Part shown: positions 1 to 6,066 of the stretch, one piece after another
Numbering within the stretch: the stretch's first letter is position 1
Layout: every line of letters starts with the position of its first letter
Assembly (NCBI GenBank): GCA_050946195.1
Contig: JBMNUI010000051.1
Location: forward strand, 1 to 12,368
DNA: 12,368 bases
Source of the DNA: UMGS1002 sp050946195
Lineage (GTDB): Bacteria > Bacillota > Clostridia > Oscillospirales > CAG-272
Direction of reading: 5' to 3'
The notes under the pieces: model-generated
Told to the model about the DNA's origin: nothing
Database searches by the model: none
The model's input: the letters and a program-made list of their open reading frames with translations, nothing else
Made by a program: the position numbers and the translations under genes

Positions 1-118
1 CAATTTCATTCTCAGACATCCCCGCTGGACTGTATCATTTTTTATTCGTTTCGCTCGCGGCAAAGGAAGGGGGCTCTCAGGGAGAGACCATAGGTTTTCC
101 CCTGAGCGTGTTTCTTTG

Positions 119-151
119 GTTCGTTTTCTTTGCACGTGCAAAGAAATGAAC
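119..151. repeat. Long palindromic hairpin beyond the pckG 3' end
   Basis: The core, 125-146, is a perfect 22-base palindrome whose left half is TTTCTTTGCAC, with CACGTG at its centre. Allowing one bulged T and one G-T pair, the stem extends outward by about five more pairs to 119-151. It lies 16 bases beyond a second perfect hairpin (169-203). There is no T-run directly after it on either strand, so a simple intrinsic terminator is not obvious. It could be a dispersed intergenic repeat or part of a 3'-end structure for pckG or for a gene left of the window. Bases 1-118 show nothing else I can support as a gene. Confidence 0.6.
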
Positions 152-168
152 AAGAATTTAAATGCAGT

Positions 169-203
169 GGGCTGACGCAAATCAACCTGATTTGCGTCAG
201 CCC
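169..203 (-). terminator. Perfect 16-bp hairpin just downstream of pckG
   Basis: The arms GGGCTGACGCAAATCA (169-184) and its exact complement (188-203) are separated by a 3-base loop. The hairpin starts 19 bases after the pckG stop codon, the usual place for a 3'-end structure. On the pckG strand it is not followed by a T-run; on the plus strand a short run of five T follows. It is therefore a probable 3'-end or mRNA-stabilising hairpin for pckG, and less surely a canonical intrinsic terminator. Confidence 0.5.
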
Positions 204-222
204 GGATTTTTGCATGGAGCAA

Positions 223-2115
223 TCAGCCGTGATAAGTACCCGGCAGAATCTCGTCGCCGTATTTTTCTTTCGCGGCGGCAATCTTTGCGATGGCCGCATC
301 CCAGTAGTCGAAAATTTCCTTCGGCGTGTTGGGGTCTGTCTTGGCATAAAAGGCCTTGGTGCGCTCAAGCTTGGCTATCCACTTTGAACAGCGGAAGGTG
401 AAGAGGTAATCGTATGTCTCCTTGGCGAAGTCCTCATTCAGATACTTTTTGAAGAGCATCACAAGGTCTTCATACTTCGGAATCCGGCCGGTGGGGGTTT
501 CATAGGCGTCAAACTCGCCGTGAATTCTGCCCTCCGCCCAGTGCAGCCAAACCTTCTTGGCAAGCTTGCTGGTGATAAAACTCCCGTCTTTGCCGCGCAT
601 GAAGTAGTTGGTGCTGAAAATCTTCGGGATCTCTTTCATCCCCTCGACAAATTTTATGTTGTTGATTGTATACTGTCCGAGCGGGTAGGATACAAAGTCG
701 ATGTTGGCCATGGGGTTCGAGACCCGCACGCCTTCGGCGCCGATTGTAGCGCTGGTGGTCTCGGACTCAAGCGTGCAGGCCTTCATGAGGATACCGTCCT
801 TCCAGTCCGGCGACTCCTCAATCGGAACGGTGGTGTCGCTGTCGCGGCCGCCGTAGAGTATGCCCTCGACCTTGACGCCTGTCTTAGACTCAAAGCCCTC
901 TTTGTCTATGTTGTCAAGGTAGTCAAGCCTCATGGTGTAGCGGGCATTGGGGTGGGCGATGTCGACCACATTGCCATTTGAATCCTTGACGCCCCGGCGC
1001 CACTTGCCGAAATGGTTGCGGCCCTCATCGGGAGCCTCGACACCCATTCCCAGCCAGTAGGGCATACCGTCGGGTCCTACCAGCACGTTCGAGAAGATGA
1101 CCTCCTGGTCCTTCATCAGGTTCTTGAAAATCACCGGGTCGTCCTTGGCATTGACGTCCTTGATAATGCCGAACATCCCGTTTTCGACATTGACCGCGCG
1201 GAACTCGCCGTTTATGTTGCGGAAGTATGCTATGTCGTCGCCGACAATCAGCTCGCCGGGAATCATGGCGGTTGAGGTTTTCCCGCAGGCCGAGGGGTAT
1301 GCACCGCAGAAATAGGTCTTGCGGTTCCTTTCCTCGTTGACCGCGGCCATAATGAACATATGCTCGCAGAGCCAGCCATCCTGCCCCGACTTGTTGATGG
1401 CAAGCCGCATGGAGTGCTTTTTCAGCCCCACCGAGTTGCCGGCGTACTGGTTGTTCATCGAGTAGACAATGTTGTTCTGGGTGTCGATGTAGATCCTTCT
1501 TTTGTCAAGGTCAATCGAGTTGTTGTTCTCGTCGAGCCGGCCTGCCGAGTGTATGAAGCGGAAGAAGTCGTCTTTCTCGGAGTCCTTCATCTTCAGAAAA
1601 TGATTGTAGGCCGAGCGGTAGAGGATATATTCCGAATGAGCGACATACCAGCTGTCGGTAAACTGGACGCAGGGTATGGTGAAGGGGCTCTCTGTCGGAC
1701 CTTCGGCGAAGAAGAGCACGACTGCCTGCTTGCCTCTCATAATGCCGGCGGAAATGTCGAGAATTTCCTTCATGCCGGCCTCATATTCAAGCGAGTTGAG
1801 AGCCTTCATGCGCTCGAGGTTTTCTTTATATACAAGATACTTTGTAGCATTTTTATCGCGGCCCTGGTCGTAGTAGCTGTCCCAGTGGACTGTATGGTTC
1901 GGATAGCGCATCGGCCACTCCTCGCCGAGTGCCAGTGCCTGCTGCCGTACGTACTTCATGTCTTCTTCGCTGTCGGTGCAGACATATATAGAGTCGGGGT
2001 CGCAATGCTCGGCGAAGAAACCTACAAATTCCATGACCTTCGGGTTTTCCAGTGCGGCAAGCCTTTCGAAGCTCTCGGCGCTCATTTTGCTTTTCAGCAG
2101 CTTTTCATATTTCAT
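223..2115 (-). CDS. pckG: Phosphoenolpyruvate carboxykinase (GTP)
   Basis: This 630-residue cytosolic enzyme interconverts oxaloacetate + GTP with PEP + GDP + CO2 at the link between the TCA-side acids and glycolysis. The GTP-PEPCK nucleotide loop is clear: PSACGKTS at residues 274-281, with the reactive-loop Cys277 and Lys279, followed by the metal-site VGDD at 291-294. HPNARY (388-393) carries the substrate-binding Arg. The usual GGRRP-like loop reads GGRDSDTTVP (422-431), so the second Arg is replaced by Asp. The length is normal for the family. The start is fixed by AAAGGAG 7 bases upstream. The gene is apparently monocistronic: it has its own near-consensus promoter at 2148-2177 and hairpins after the stop. 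In anaerobes this enzyme may run in either the gluconeogenic or the PEP-carboxylating direction; the sequence does not decide. The family call is very secure. Confidence 0.97.
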   Translation of the reverse strand: MKYEKLLKSKMSAESFERLAALENPKVMEFVGFFAEHCDPDSIYVCTDSEEDMKYVRQQALALGEEWPMRYPNHTVHWDSYYDQGRDKNATKYLVYKENLERMKALNSLEYEAGMKEILDISAGIMRGKQAVVLFFAEGPTESPFTIPCVQFTDSWYVAHSEYILYRSAYNHFLKMKDSEKDDFFRFIHSAGRLDENNNSIDLDKRRIYIDTQNNIVYSMNNQYAGNSVGLKKHSMRLAINKSGQDGWLCEHMFIMAAVNEERNRKTYFCGAYPSACGKTSTAMIPGELIVGDDIAYFRNINGEFRAVNVENGMFGIIKDVNAKDDPVIFKNLMKDQEVIFSNVLVGPDGMPYWLGMGVEAPDEGRNHFGKWRRGVKDSNGNVVDIAHPNARYTMRLDYLDNIDKEGFESKTGVKVEGILYGGRDSDTTVPIEESPDWKDGILMKACTLESETTSATIGAEGVRVSNPMANIDFVSYPLGQYTINNIKFVEGMKEIPKIFSTNYFMRGKDGSFITSKLAKKVWLHWAEGRIHGEFDAYETPTGRIPKYEDLVMLFKKYLNEDFAKETYDYLFTFRCSKWIAKLERTKAFYAKTDPNTPKEIFDYWDAAIAKIAAAKEKYGDEILPGTYHG

Positions 2116-2147
2116 TCCAGATACTCCTTTGGGTTTTAATTATATAA

Positions 2148-2177
2148 ATTATACATACCGGCGGTGTGTTTTGTCAA
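2148..2177 (-). promoter_or_regulatory. Sigma-A-type promoter of pckG
   Basis: Read on the minus strand, a perfect -35 TTGACA (2172-2177) is followed after 18 bases by a perfect -10 TATAAT (2148-2153). Initiation near 2141 would give a leader of about 25 bases before the pckG ATG. This predicts strong housekeeping transcription. A 13-base palindrome (CCATAA-T-TTATGG, 2213-2225) lies about 36 bases upstream of the -35 and could be an operator, which is speculative. Confidence 0.8.
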
Positions 2178-2363
2178 TTATTATAATATGAGAAAAGCCG
2201 GCTGTTTGAGTGCCATAATTTATGGAAAATGAATATTAGAACTCAAAATCCTGCAAATCTTCAGGCTAATGCGCGGAATATCGGCCGGATTTCAGTCATC
2301 TCATGAAACAAGAAGATATAAAAGCTGCACGCAGTAAATTGCGCTAAAGGTCGGGAGCGTCGT

Positions 2364-3539
2364 TTACGGCAGGAAATCGCCGAAGATATTTGAGAACAGT
2401 TCCCGGCAGTAGGCATATGAAAAGAGGGGGTCGCGCTCGCGTACGAAGGTATTGGCGACGGCCAGCACCTCGGAGTAATCCGAGAAGGGGTATACGGTAA
2501 TCCCGGCATAGCCGCCTGTCAGGTGGGTGACAAGCGGGATGACGCAGGCGTCTTTAATGGATACAAACCCCTCCTCGTCTTTTTCGATTGTGACCTTGGC
2601 CATGCCCCCGAGCATCCGGCTGCAGACCCCGGCCCCGCGCTCGGCAGTCGAGTTGACGAAGTTGCCGAGCGAAAAATAGACCAGCATTCTGTGGCCGTCT
2701 TCTCTTGAATACCACTTCACCGGCTGGATTACGTGCGGGTGGGTGCCGATGACAAGGTCGGCGCCGCATTCAAGAAAAACCCGGCACCAGTACTCCTGCT
2801 CCTCTGAAGGCTTGTGCATGTATTCGCTCCCCCAGTGCGGGCAGATGACAACAAAGTCTGCCATCTCCCGCGCACGCACGGTGTCGGCTTTTACTTTTTG
2901 TTCGTCGAGCAGGCTGACGATGTAGGGCATGCCGTCCGGCAAGGGTATCCCGTTTGTGCCGTAAGTATAGTTCAGCACCGCAACCCTGATGCCCGAACGC
3001 TCAACAATGCAGATTTCCGAAGCCTCCTTCTCGCACAGCGCGGTGCCGGCAATTTTGACTTCGGGGAAATGCTCGGCCCAGTACTTGCGGCAGAGGTGCA
3101 CGCCCTCGGCGCCCCGGTCGAGCGTGTGGTTGGTTGCCTGAAGCACCACGTCAAAGCCGGCTTTTGCCACCGCGTCAGCAGTCTCTTGCGGGGCGTTAAA
3201 CATAGGGTAACCCGAGAGGCCGAGCTTCTCACCGGCAAGCGGGGTTTCCTGATTGATTATGGCTATGTCGGCCGCGGATATTTTTTCCCTGACGCAGGCA
3301 AAAAGGTGGTCGAAGTTATAGCTGCCGTCGGGAGCGCGGCCGCTCTGCTGCACCAGCCGGTGCATGAGCAGGTCTCCGACCATGACTATTGTAACCTCTG
3401 TGTCGTCAAAATCATCTGCCTGTATATCGGCCCTGATAATTCCGGGCCGGGGCGCCGGGAGACTGTTTGCGCCGGCGGTGCAAATGCAAAGGCAGACTAC
3501 AAGCATTATCAGGCAAAGAAGTTTTATTGTGGCTTTCAT
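2364..3539 (-). CDS. CapA family protein (poly-gamma-glutamate synthesis type), secreted
   Basis: This is a 391-residue protein of the CapA/PGA_cap family, which has a calcineurin-like metallophosphatase fold. An N-terminal hydrophobic segment (residues 5-24, ending in AGA before Asn25) looks like a signal peptide, placing the domain outside the membrane. Family motifs appear in order: VGD (54-56) with His60, NQE (97-99), TNH (136-138) with Asp141, PHWG (234-237), GTHPH (265-269) and LGNF (291-294). All likely metal-ligand positions look intact. The start is supported by GGAGT 7 bases upstream. CapA itself acts in poly-gamma-glutamate capsule export, but no capB or capC homologue is visible here. 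The gene sits alone, so the substrate is open; a general cell-surface phosphoesterase is equally possible. It is divergent from spoVAC. I see no clear terminator between it and the pckG promoter. Confidence 0.9.
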   Translation of the reverse strand: MKATIKLLCLIMLVVCLCICTAGANSLPAPRPGIIRADIQADDFDDTEVTIVMVGDLLMHRLVQQSGRAPDGSYNFDHLFACVREKISAADIAIINQETPLAGEKLGLSGYPMFNAPQETADAVAKAGFDVVLQATNHTLDRGAEGVHLCRKYWAEHFPEVKIAGTALCEKEASEICIVERSGIRVAVLNYTYGTNGIPLPDGMPYIVSLLDEQKVKADTVRAREMADFVVICPHWGSEYMHKPSEEQEYWCRVFLECGADLVIGTHPHVIQPVKWYSREDGHRMLVYFSLGNFVNSTAERGAGVCSRMLGGMAKVTIEKDEEGFVSIKDACVIPLVTHLTGGYAGITVYPFSDYSEVLAVANTFVRERDPLFSYAYCRELFSNIFGDFLP

Positions 3540-3642
3540 TTTTTACTCCGATTTTGTCGTTGATAATAGCATCTGCCCGAGCCGAGAAAATAATTCAGAT
3601 TTTATTACTGAAAACTCTTGACATTTACGTTTCATGACTCGC

Positions 3643-3672
3643 GCATTCTTGTACCTACTTAAGCGTATAATA
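3643..3672 (+). promoter_or_regulatory. Possible forespore (sigma-G-like) or sigma-A promoter of spoVAC
   Basis: GCATT (3643-3647) and TATAATA (3666-3672) are 18 bases apart. This resembles the GMATA / CATNHTA pattern of sigma-G promoters, with a T for C at the first -10 base. TATAAT is also a perfect sigma-A -10, but no matching TTGACA lies at the right distance; the TTGACA at 3618-3623 is too far upstream. The call rests on pattern and on the known forespore expression of spoVA genes. Confidence 0.3.
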
Positions 3673-3757
3673 TCCCGGCTACGTGAGATAATTTATACTG
3701 GATTTTTTACGGAAAAAGATGTGTGAGTTTCTGGCGCGGTGCCAAAGAGGATGAAAA

Positions 3758-4207
3758 ATGAATATAAGCAAAGAAAACTACAGAAAATATGCCGACGCGC
3801 GGGCACCCAAATCGCCCGTGGTAAAAAACTGCATTAAGGCCTTTCTTGTCGGCGGGTTTATCTGCCTTTTCGGCGAGGCGCTCATACAAACGTACTCCGG
3901 TTTGTGCGGGCTGTCGCGGGACGACGCCGGCACGCTGAGTGCGGTAACCCTGATTTTCATTACCGTAATACTTACCGGGCTCGGCATATTTGATAAAATC
4001 GCCAAATTCGGCGGCGCCGGGACGCTTGTTCCCATCACCGGCTTTGCCAATGCCGTGGTGTCCCCGGCGATAGACAGCTTTACCGAAGGTCCGCTGATTG
4101 GCGTCGGTGCCAAGATTTTCACGGTTGCCGGCCCGGTACTGCTTTACGGCATGCTGTCCGGGGCGATTTACGGGGTCATACTTTGTATTTGTAACCTATT
4201 CAAATAA
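3758..4207 (+). CDS. spoVAC: Stage V sporulation protein AC (SpoVAC)
   Basis: This 149-residue membrane protein is an inner-membrane component of the SpoVA channel that moves calcium dipicolinate into the developing spore and out at germination. Family marks are the N-terminal basic segment ending PVVKNCIKAFLVGG (20-33), then several hydrophobic spans, the FGGAGTLVPITGFANAV block (84-100) and a glycine-rich C-terminal span. The N-terminal extension before the first span separates it from the shorter SpoVAE. The start is set by AAAGAGG 7 bases upstream; the nearby ATG at 3751 is out of frame. spoVAD and spoVAE, usually directly downstream, are absent: the gene is followed by a hairpin repeat and a convergent aldolase. 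It may be a stand-alone paralogue or a displaced member of the cluster. Confidence 0.93.
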   Translation: MNISKENYRKYADARAPKSPVVKNCIKAFLVGGFICLFGEALIQTYSGLCGLSRDDAGTLSAVTLIFITVILTGLGIFDKIAKFGGAGTLVPITGFANAVVSPAIDSFTEGPLIGVGAKIFTVAGPVLLYGMLSGAIYGVILCICNLFK

Positions 4208-4252
4208 AAAACGGCCGCTTTTGCAGCCGTCAATGTATGATATAACCCTTTT

Positions 4253-4330
4253 TAGGAAGTTTTTTGAAGATTCTTAAGGGAACTTTTTTCAAAAAAGTTC
4301 CCTTAAGCGGGGTGCGGGGCAGAGCCCTGC
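4253..4330. repeat. Composite hairpin repeat, copy A (spoVAC/aldolase junction)
   Basis: The copy begins with a conserved lead-in (AGGAAGTTTTTTGAAGATT). Next is a perfect 17-bp hairpin at 4273-4307, with left arm CTTAAGGGAACTTTTTT and a single C at the centre. CGGGG follows, then a 7-bp hairpin at 4314-4330 (GCGGGGC-AGA-GCCCTGC, one G-T pair). The same order of parts recurs at 5935-6030 and 11848-11936. The copy lies between two convergent genes and runs straight into the bidirectional terminator at 4331-4359. Confidence 0.75.
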
Positions 4331-4359
4331 AAAAAGGTGGGACGTTGCCCCACCTTTTT
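4331..4359. terminator. Bidirectional intrinsic terminator, spoVAC and aldolase
   Basis: AAAAAGGTGGG (4331-4341) pairs exactly with CCCACCTTTTT (4349-4359) around a 7-base loop. Read on either strand it is a GC stem with its A-run paired to a T-run. On the plus strand more T-rich sequence follows. It begins 5 bases past the aldolase stop codon and would end transcription of both convergent genes. Confidence 0.85.
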
Positions 4360-4364
4360 ATTTT

Positions 4365-5054
4365 TTATTTCGCTATTGTCATCATTGTCTGGCCGGCGCC
4401 GTGAATCGCCTCAAAGTCCCTTGCGAAGGCCTCGACCGCGGCGTTGATACTCGGCATACCGAGGGCGGCCTTTATTATATCCACGCCGACGGTCGCCCCT
4501 TTTGCGCCGCTTGCGAAGGCGCTTGTCACCTGGGATATGTTCCTGAAGCTTGCCGCCAGTATTTTCGACCGGCTGTTCATGCCGTCAAGAAAGCTGCGTA
4601 TCTCGCTGATGACAACGAACGGATCTATGCAGTTGTTCTCCATGCGGTTGAGGTAGATGGCTATATATTCGGTGCCGGCAAGCCCTGCAAGTATGCCCTG
4701 CATTGTGGTGTAAATCGCGGTGGCGGTCACCTTCACGCCCTCGCTCACAAGCGTCTTTATGGCGGGGAGCCCGGCGGCACTGACCGGGATTTTTACATAC
4801 ACGTCACATCCGAGCTTGTCAAGTATGAAATGCGCCTCGTCGATTATTCCCTGGGTGGTGGTGGAGACGGTTTGGACATGCAGGCTTCGCTGGTTCCCGC
4901 ACAGCTTTTTGATTTCGGCCAGCCGGGCGTAGACGTCAATATCCCCCTCTTTTCTGAGTATGCTGGGATTTGTGGTCACCCCGCTTATAGGCCATGCGGC
5001 GAGGCCTTCCCTTATATCGTTTATATTTGCGGTATCGAGCATCAGTTCGTACAT
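4365..5054 (-). CDS. fsa: Fructose-6-phosphate aldolase / small transaldolase family protein
   Basis: This 229-residue class I (Schiff-base) aldolase belongs to the short transaldolase/FSA family, a cytosolic TIM barrel. Visible marks are LDTANI (6-11), TTNPS (27-31), DVYVKIPV with the Schiff-base Lys88 (84-91) and ILAASFRN (165-172). Two positions that separate F6P aldolases from transaldolases favour aldolase: Gln61 (QTVSTT, Glu in transaldolase) and Tyr134 (IYLNR, Phe in transaldolase). Fructose 6-phosphate cleavage to dihydroxyacetone + glyceraldehyde 3-phosphate is therefore likely, though many annotations would say transaldolase. The start was moved 26 codons inward to the Met before YELMLDT, because AGAGGA lies just upstream and the promoter (5104-5132) overlaps the longer reading. 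The gene is single, convergent with spoVAC and divergent from the cotF-like gene. Confidence 0.88.
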   Translation of the reverse strand: MYELMLDTANINDIREGLAAWPISGVTTNPSILRKEGDIDVYARLAEIKKLCGNQRSLHVQTVSTTTQGIIDEAHFILDKLGCDVYVKIPVSAAGLPAIKTLVSEGVKVTATAIYTTMQGILAGLAGTEYIAIYLNRMENNCIDPFVVISEIRSFLDGMNSRSKILAASFRNISQVTSAFASGAKGATVGVDIIKAALGMPSINAAVEAFARDFEAIHGAGQTMMTIAK

Positions 5055-5103
5055 TTTACAGATTCCTCTTTCAGCAAGGCTTTTTTGACATTTTGCCGTC
5101 GAC

Positions 5104-5132
5104 ATTGTATCACACATTGATATAAAGTTCAA
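5104..5132 (-). promoter_or_regulatory. Sigma-A promoter of the aldolase gene (extended -10)
   Basis: On the minus strand, -35 TTGAAC (5127-5132) and -10 TACAAT (5104-5109) are separated by exactly 17 bases. TGA just before the -10 supplies a TGn extension. The predicted start near 5097 leaves a leader of about 43 bases, consistent with initiation of translation at 5054 and not at the upstream ATG at 5132. Confidence 0.75.
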
Positions 5133-5210
5133 TGTCTCAACTGGCTAAAAATAGCCGGCCCCGGGCAGCTATTATTGTTAATTTTTCGTCAAATTGGCCG
5201 TTACGGCAGG

Positions 5211-5239
5211 GAATAATTTCGGCATATCGGAGTATAATA
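5211..5239 (+). promoter_or_regulatory. Likely promoter of the cotF-like gene, sigma-G-like
   Basis: GAATA (5211-5215) and TATAATA (5233-5239) are 17 bases apart. This matches the sigma-G -35 form (GMATA) and is one base off its -10 form (CATAMTA). The -10 is also a sigma-A match, but the -35 is far from TTGACA. A similar pairing occurs before spoVAC. Coat proteins are more often mother-cell (sigma-E/K) products, so the sigma assignment is open. Confidence 0.4.
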
Positions 5240-5257
5240 AAAGACGAGCAACCAAAT

Positions 5258-5273
5258 GCCGCCTCTTGGCGGC
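5258..5273 (+). other. GC hairpin directly before the cotF-like ribosome site
   Basis: GCCGCC (5258-5263), loop TCTT, GGCGGC (5268-5273) form a perfect 6-bp stem in the leader. It ends exactly where the Shine-Dalgarno stretch GGAAAGGA begins and leaves that stretch unpaired. This placement suggests an mRNA-stabilising 5' hairpin and not one that hides the ribosome site. Confidence 0.55.
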
Positions 5274-5288
5274 GGAAAGGATACTGAA

Positions 5289-5741
5289 ATGCAGTTTAAC
5301 CAAAAAGAAATTGAATTACTCAAGGACCTCAAGGGTCAGGAAAAGCTCTGTGCGGACAAATATTCAAAGCACGCGCAGGCGGCGTCCGACCCGCAGCTTA
5401 AAGACCTGCTCGGAAGTATTGCCAAGGTTGAATACGGCCATTACGATACGATAACCCAGATTGAGAGCGGCAACGTCCCGCAGCCCGGGCAGGGCAGCCA
5501 GCAGCAGCCGACATTCAAGGCGGTTTACGGCACGACCGAGGACGAAAAGAAGAAAAACGACTGCTATATATGCACCGACCTGTTGTCGATGGAAAAGCAT
5601 GTCTCGCATATGTATGATACCTGCATTTTCGAGTTCAGGGATCAGAATGTCCGGAACATGCTTAACCATATTCAGAAAGAAGAACAGCACCACGGCAAGA
5701 TGATATACGACTATATGCAGACCAATAATATGTATTCTTAA
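5289..5741 (+). CDS. CotF-type spore coat protein, ferritin-like
   Basis: The 150-residue protein is made of two similar helical-hairpin halves (about 5-60 and 92-146) joined by a Gln/Pro/Gly-rich linker (60-75). Both halves carry the pattern DL(L/K)xxEK...Y...(L/M)LxxIxKxE. This is the Coat_F/ferritin-like family, found in spore coats and in some non-coat proteins. The ligand pattern of a di-iron carboxylate protein appears complete: Glu18, E48xxH51, Glu102 and E132xxH135. Metal binding or an oxidative-stress role is therefore possible, though unproven. The start at 5289 has AAAGGA 8 bases upstream; the 11 extra upstream codons of a longer reading would be translated through the leader hairpin and ribosome site. 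The gene is convergent with spoVT and has its own promoter and hairpin terminator. Confidence 0.85.
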   Translation: MQFNQKEIELLKDLKGQEKLCADKYSKHAQAASDPQLKDLLGSIAKVEYGHYDTITQIESGNVPQPGQGSQQQPTFKAVYGTTEDEKKKNDCYICTDLLSMEKHVSHMYDTCIFEFRDQNVRNMLNHIQKEEQHHGKMIYDYMQTNNMYS

Positions 5742-5760
5742 TCTGCAATCCTTTTGCATA

Positions 5761-5786
5761 AAGCCCGCCCGGGTCCGGACGGGCTT
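5761..5786 (+). terminator. Hairpin terminator of the cotF-like gene
   Basis: AAGCCCG (5761-5767) pairs with CGGGCTT (5780-5786), and an inner CCGG/CCGG pair sits across one C-A mismatch. It starts 19 bases past the stop codon. The T-run after it is weak (TTGTGCTGTTATT), so termination may be inefficient or shared with the hairpins that follow. Confidence 0.6.
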
Positions 5787-5878
5787 GTGCTGTTATTAAA
5801 GGAATGCATATATGGATTTGCTTATATTTGAGTGGCATGCCTTACTGTTTGCCGGACAATTTATTAATCGTAGCGTAG

Positions 5879-5897
5879 GGGCGACCTGTGGTCGCCC
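5879..5897. repeat. Short hairpin GGGCGACC-TGT-GGTCGCCC
   Basis: This is a perfect 8-bp inverted repeat with a 3-base loop, in the stretch between the cotF-like gene and composite repeat copy B. From memory, GTAGGGGCGACC-type sequences recur in intergenic DNA of many Firmicutes; this is unverified here. No T-run follows. It is the second of seven hairpins in about 345 bases. Confidence 0.5.
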
Positions 5898-5934
5898 GTG
5901 CAGTCATATCATTATGTGAGAGCTGTGTTGGGGT

Positions 5935-6030
5935 GTGGGGCGGAGCCCCACGTGCTAAAGTTTTTGGGGATGCTTAAACCCCTTTTTTCAAAAAGGGGTT
6001 TAAGCGGGGGATTGGGGGAAGAGCTCCCAA
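5935..6030. repeat. Composite hairpin repeat, copy B (cotF-like/spoVT junction)
   Basis: The parts in order are: a 7-bp hairpin at 5935-5951 (GTGGGGC-GGA-GCCCCAC); spacer ACGTGCTAAAGTTTTTGGGG; a long hairpin at 5972-6005 (left arm GCTTAAACCCCTTTTT, 16 bp, 2-base centre); GGGGGA; then a 7-bp hairpin at 6012-6030 (TTGGGGG-AAGAG-CTCCCAA, one G-T pair). The first half is nearly identical to copy C, and the second half follows copies A and C in design but not in exact bases. A further hairpin and the spoVT terminator follow directly. Confidence 0.75.
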
Positions 6031-6047
6031 AGAAAAAGCGGGAGTCC

Positions 6048-6062
6048 GGGGGCGAAGCCCCC
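6048..6062. repeat. GC hairpin GGGGGC-GAA-GCCCCC
   Basis: This perfect 6-bp stem with a 3-base loop reads GGGGGC-TTC-GCCCCC on the spoVT strand, a TTCG-type stable loop. It lies between copy B and the spoVT terminator and appears to be an extra module of the same composite element. No T-run follows on the plus strand. Confidence 0.5.
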
Positions 6063-6066
6063 TTAG

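Noticed and set aside
2..19. Possible minus-strand gene start (ATG at 19 or at 9) at the left edge
   Set aside because: Only a few codons are in view and the nearby GGGG is poorly placed as a ribosome site; no decision is possible.
1360..2139. 259-codon plus-strand open frame across the 5' half of pckG
   Set aside because: It is antisense to a certain gene, is low-complexity in V/H, has no ribosome site, and is a by-product of GC-rich third positions.
2814..3563. 249-codon plus-strand open frame antisense to the CapA-family gene
   Set aside because: It shadows a well-supported gene with intact motifs and has no recognisable domain.
4209..4230. Weak hairpin ACGGC...GCCGT right after spoVAC as its terminator
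   Set aside because: The stem is short, with a C-A mismatch and no T-run; the hairpin at 4331-4359 is far better.
4401..5120. 239-codon plus-strand open frame antisense to the aldolase gene
   Set aside because: It shadows the aldolase frame and has no ribosome site or family motif.
5055..5132. Longer N terminus for the aldolase (26 extra residues)
   Set aside because: The ATG at 5132 lies within the -35 of the predicted promoter, and AGAGGA stands before the internal Met that matches the family N terminus.
5812..5919. Small ORF of 35 codons (starts MDLLIFEWHALLF) with AAAGGA 8 bases upstream, after the cotF-like gene
   Set aside because: Its last third is encoded by the GGGCGACC hairpin repeat and its composition is not protein-like; it lies beyond a terminator hairpin. 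Without conservation I cannot support it.
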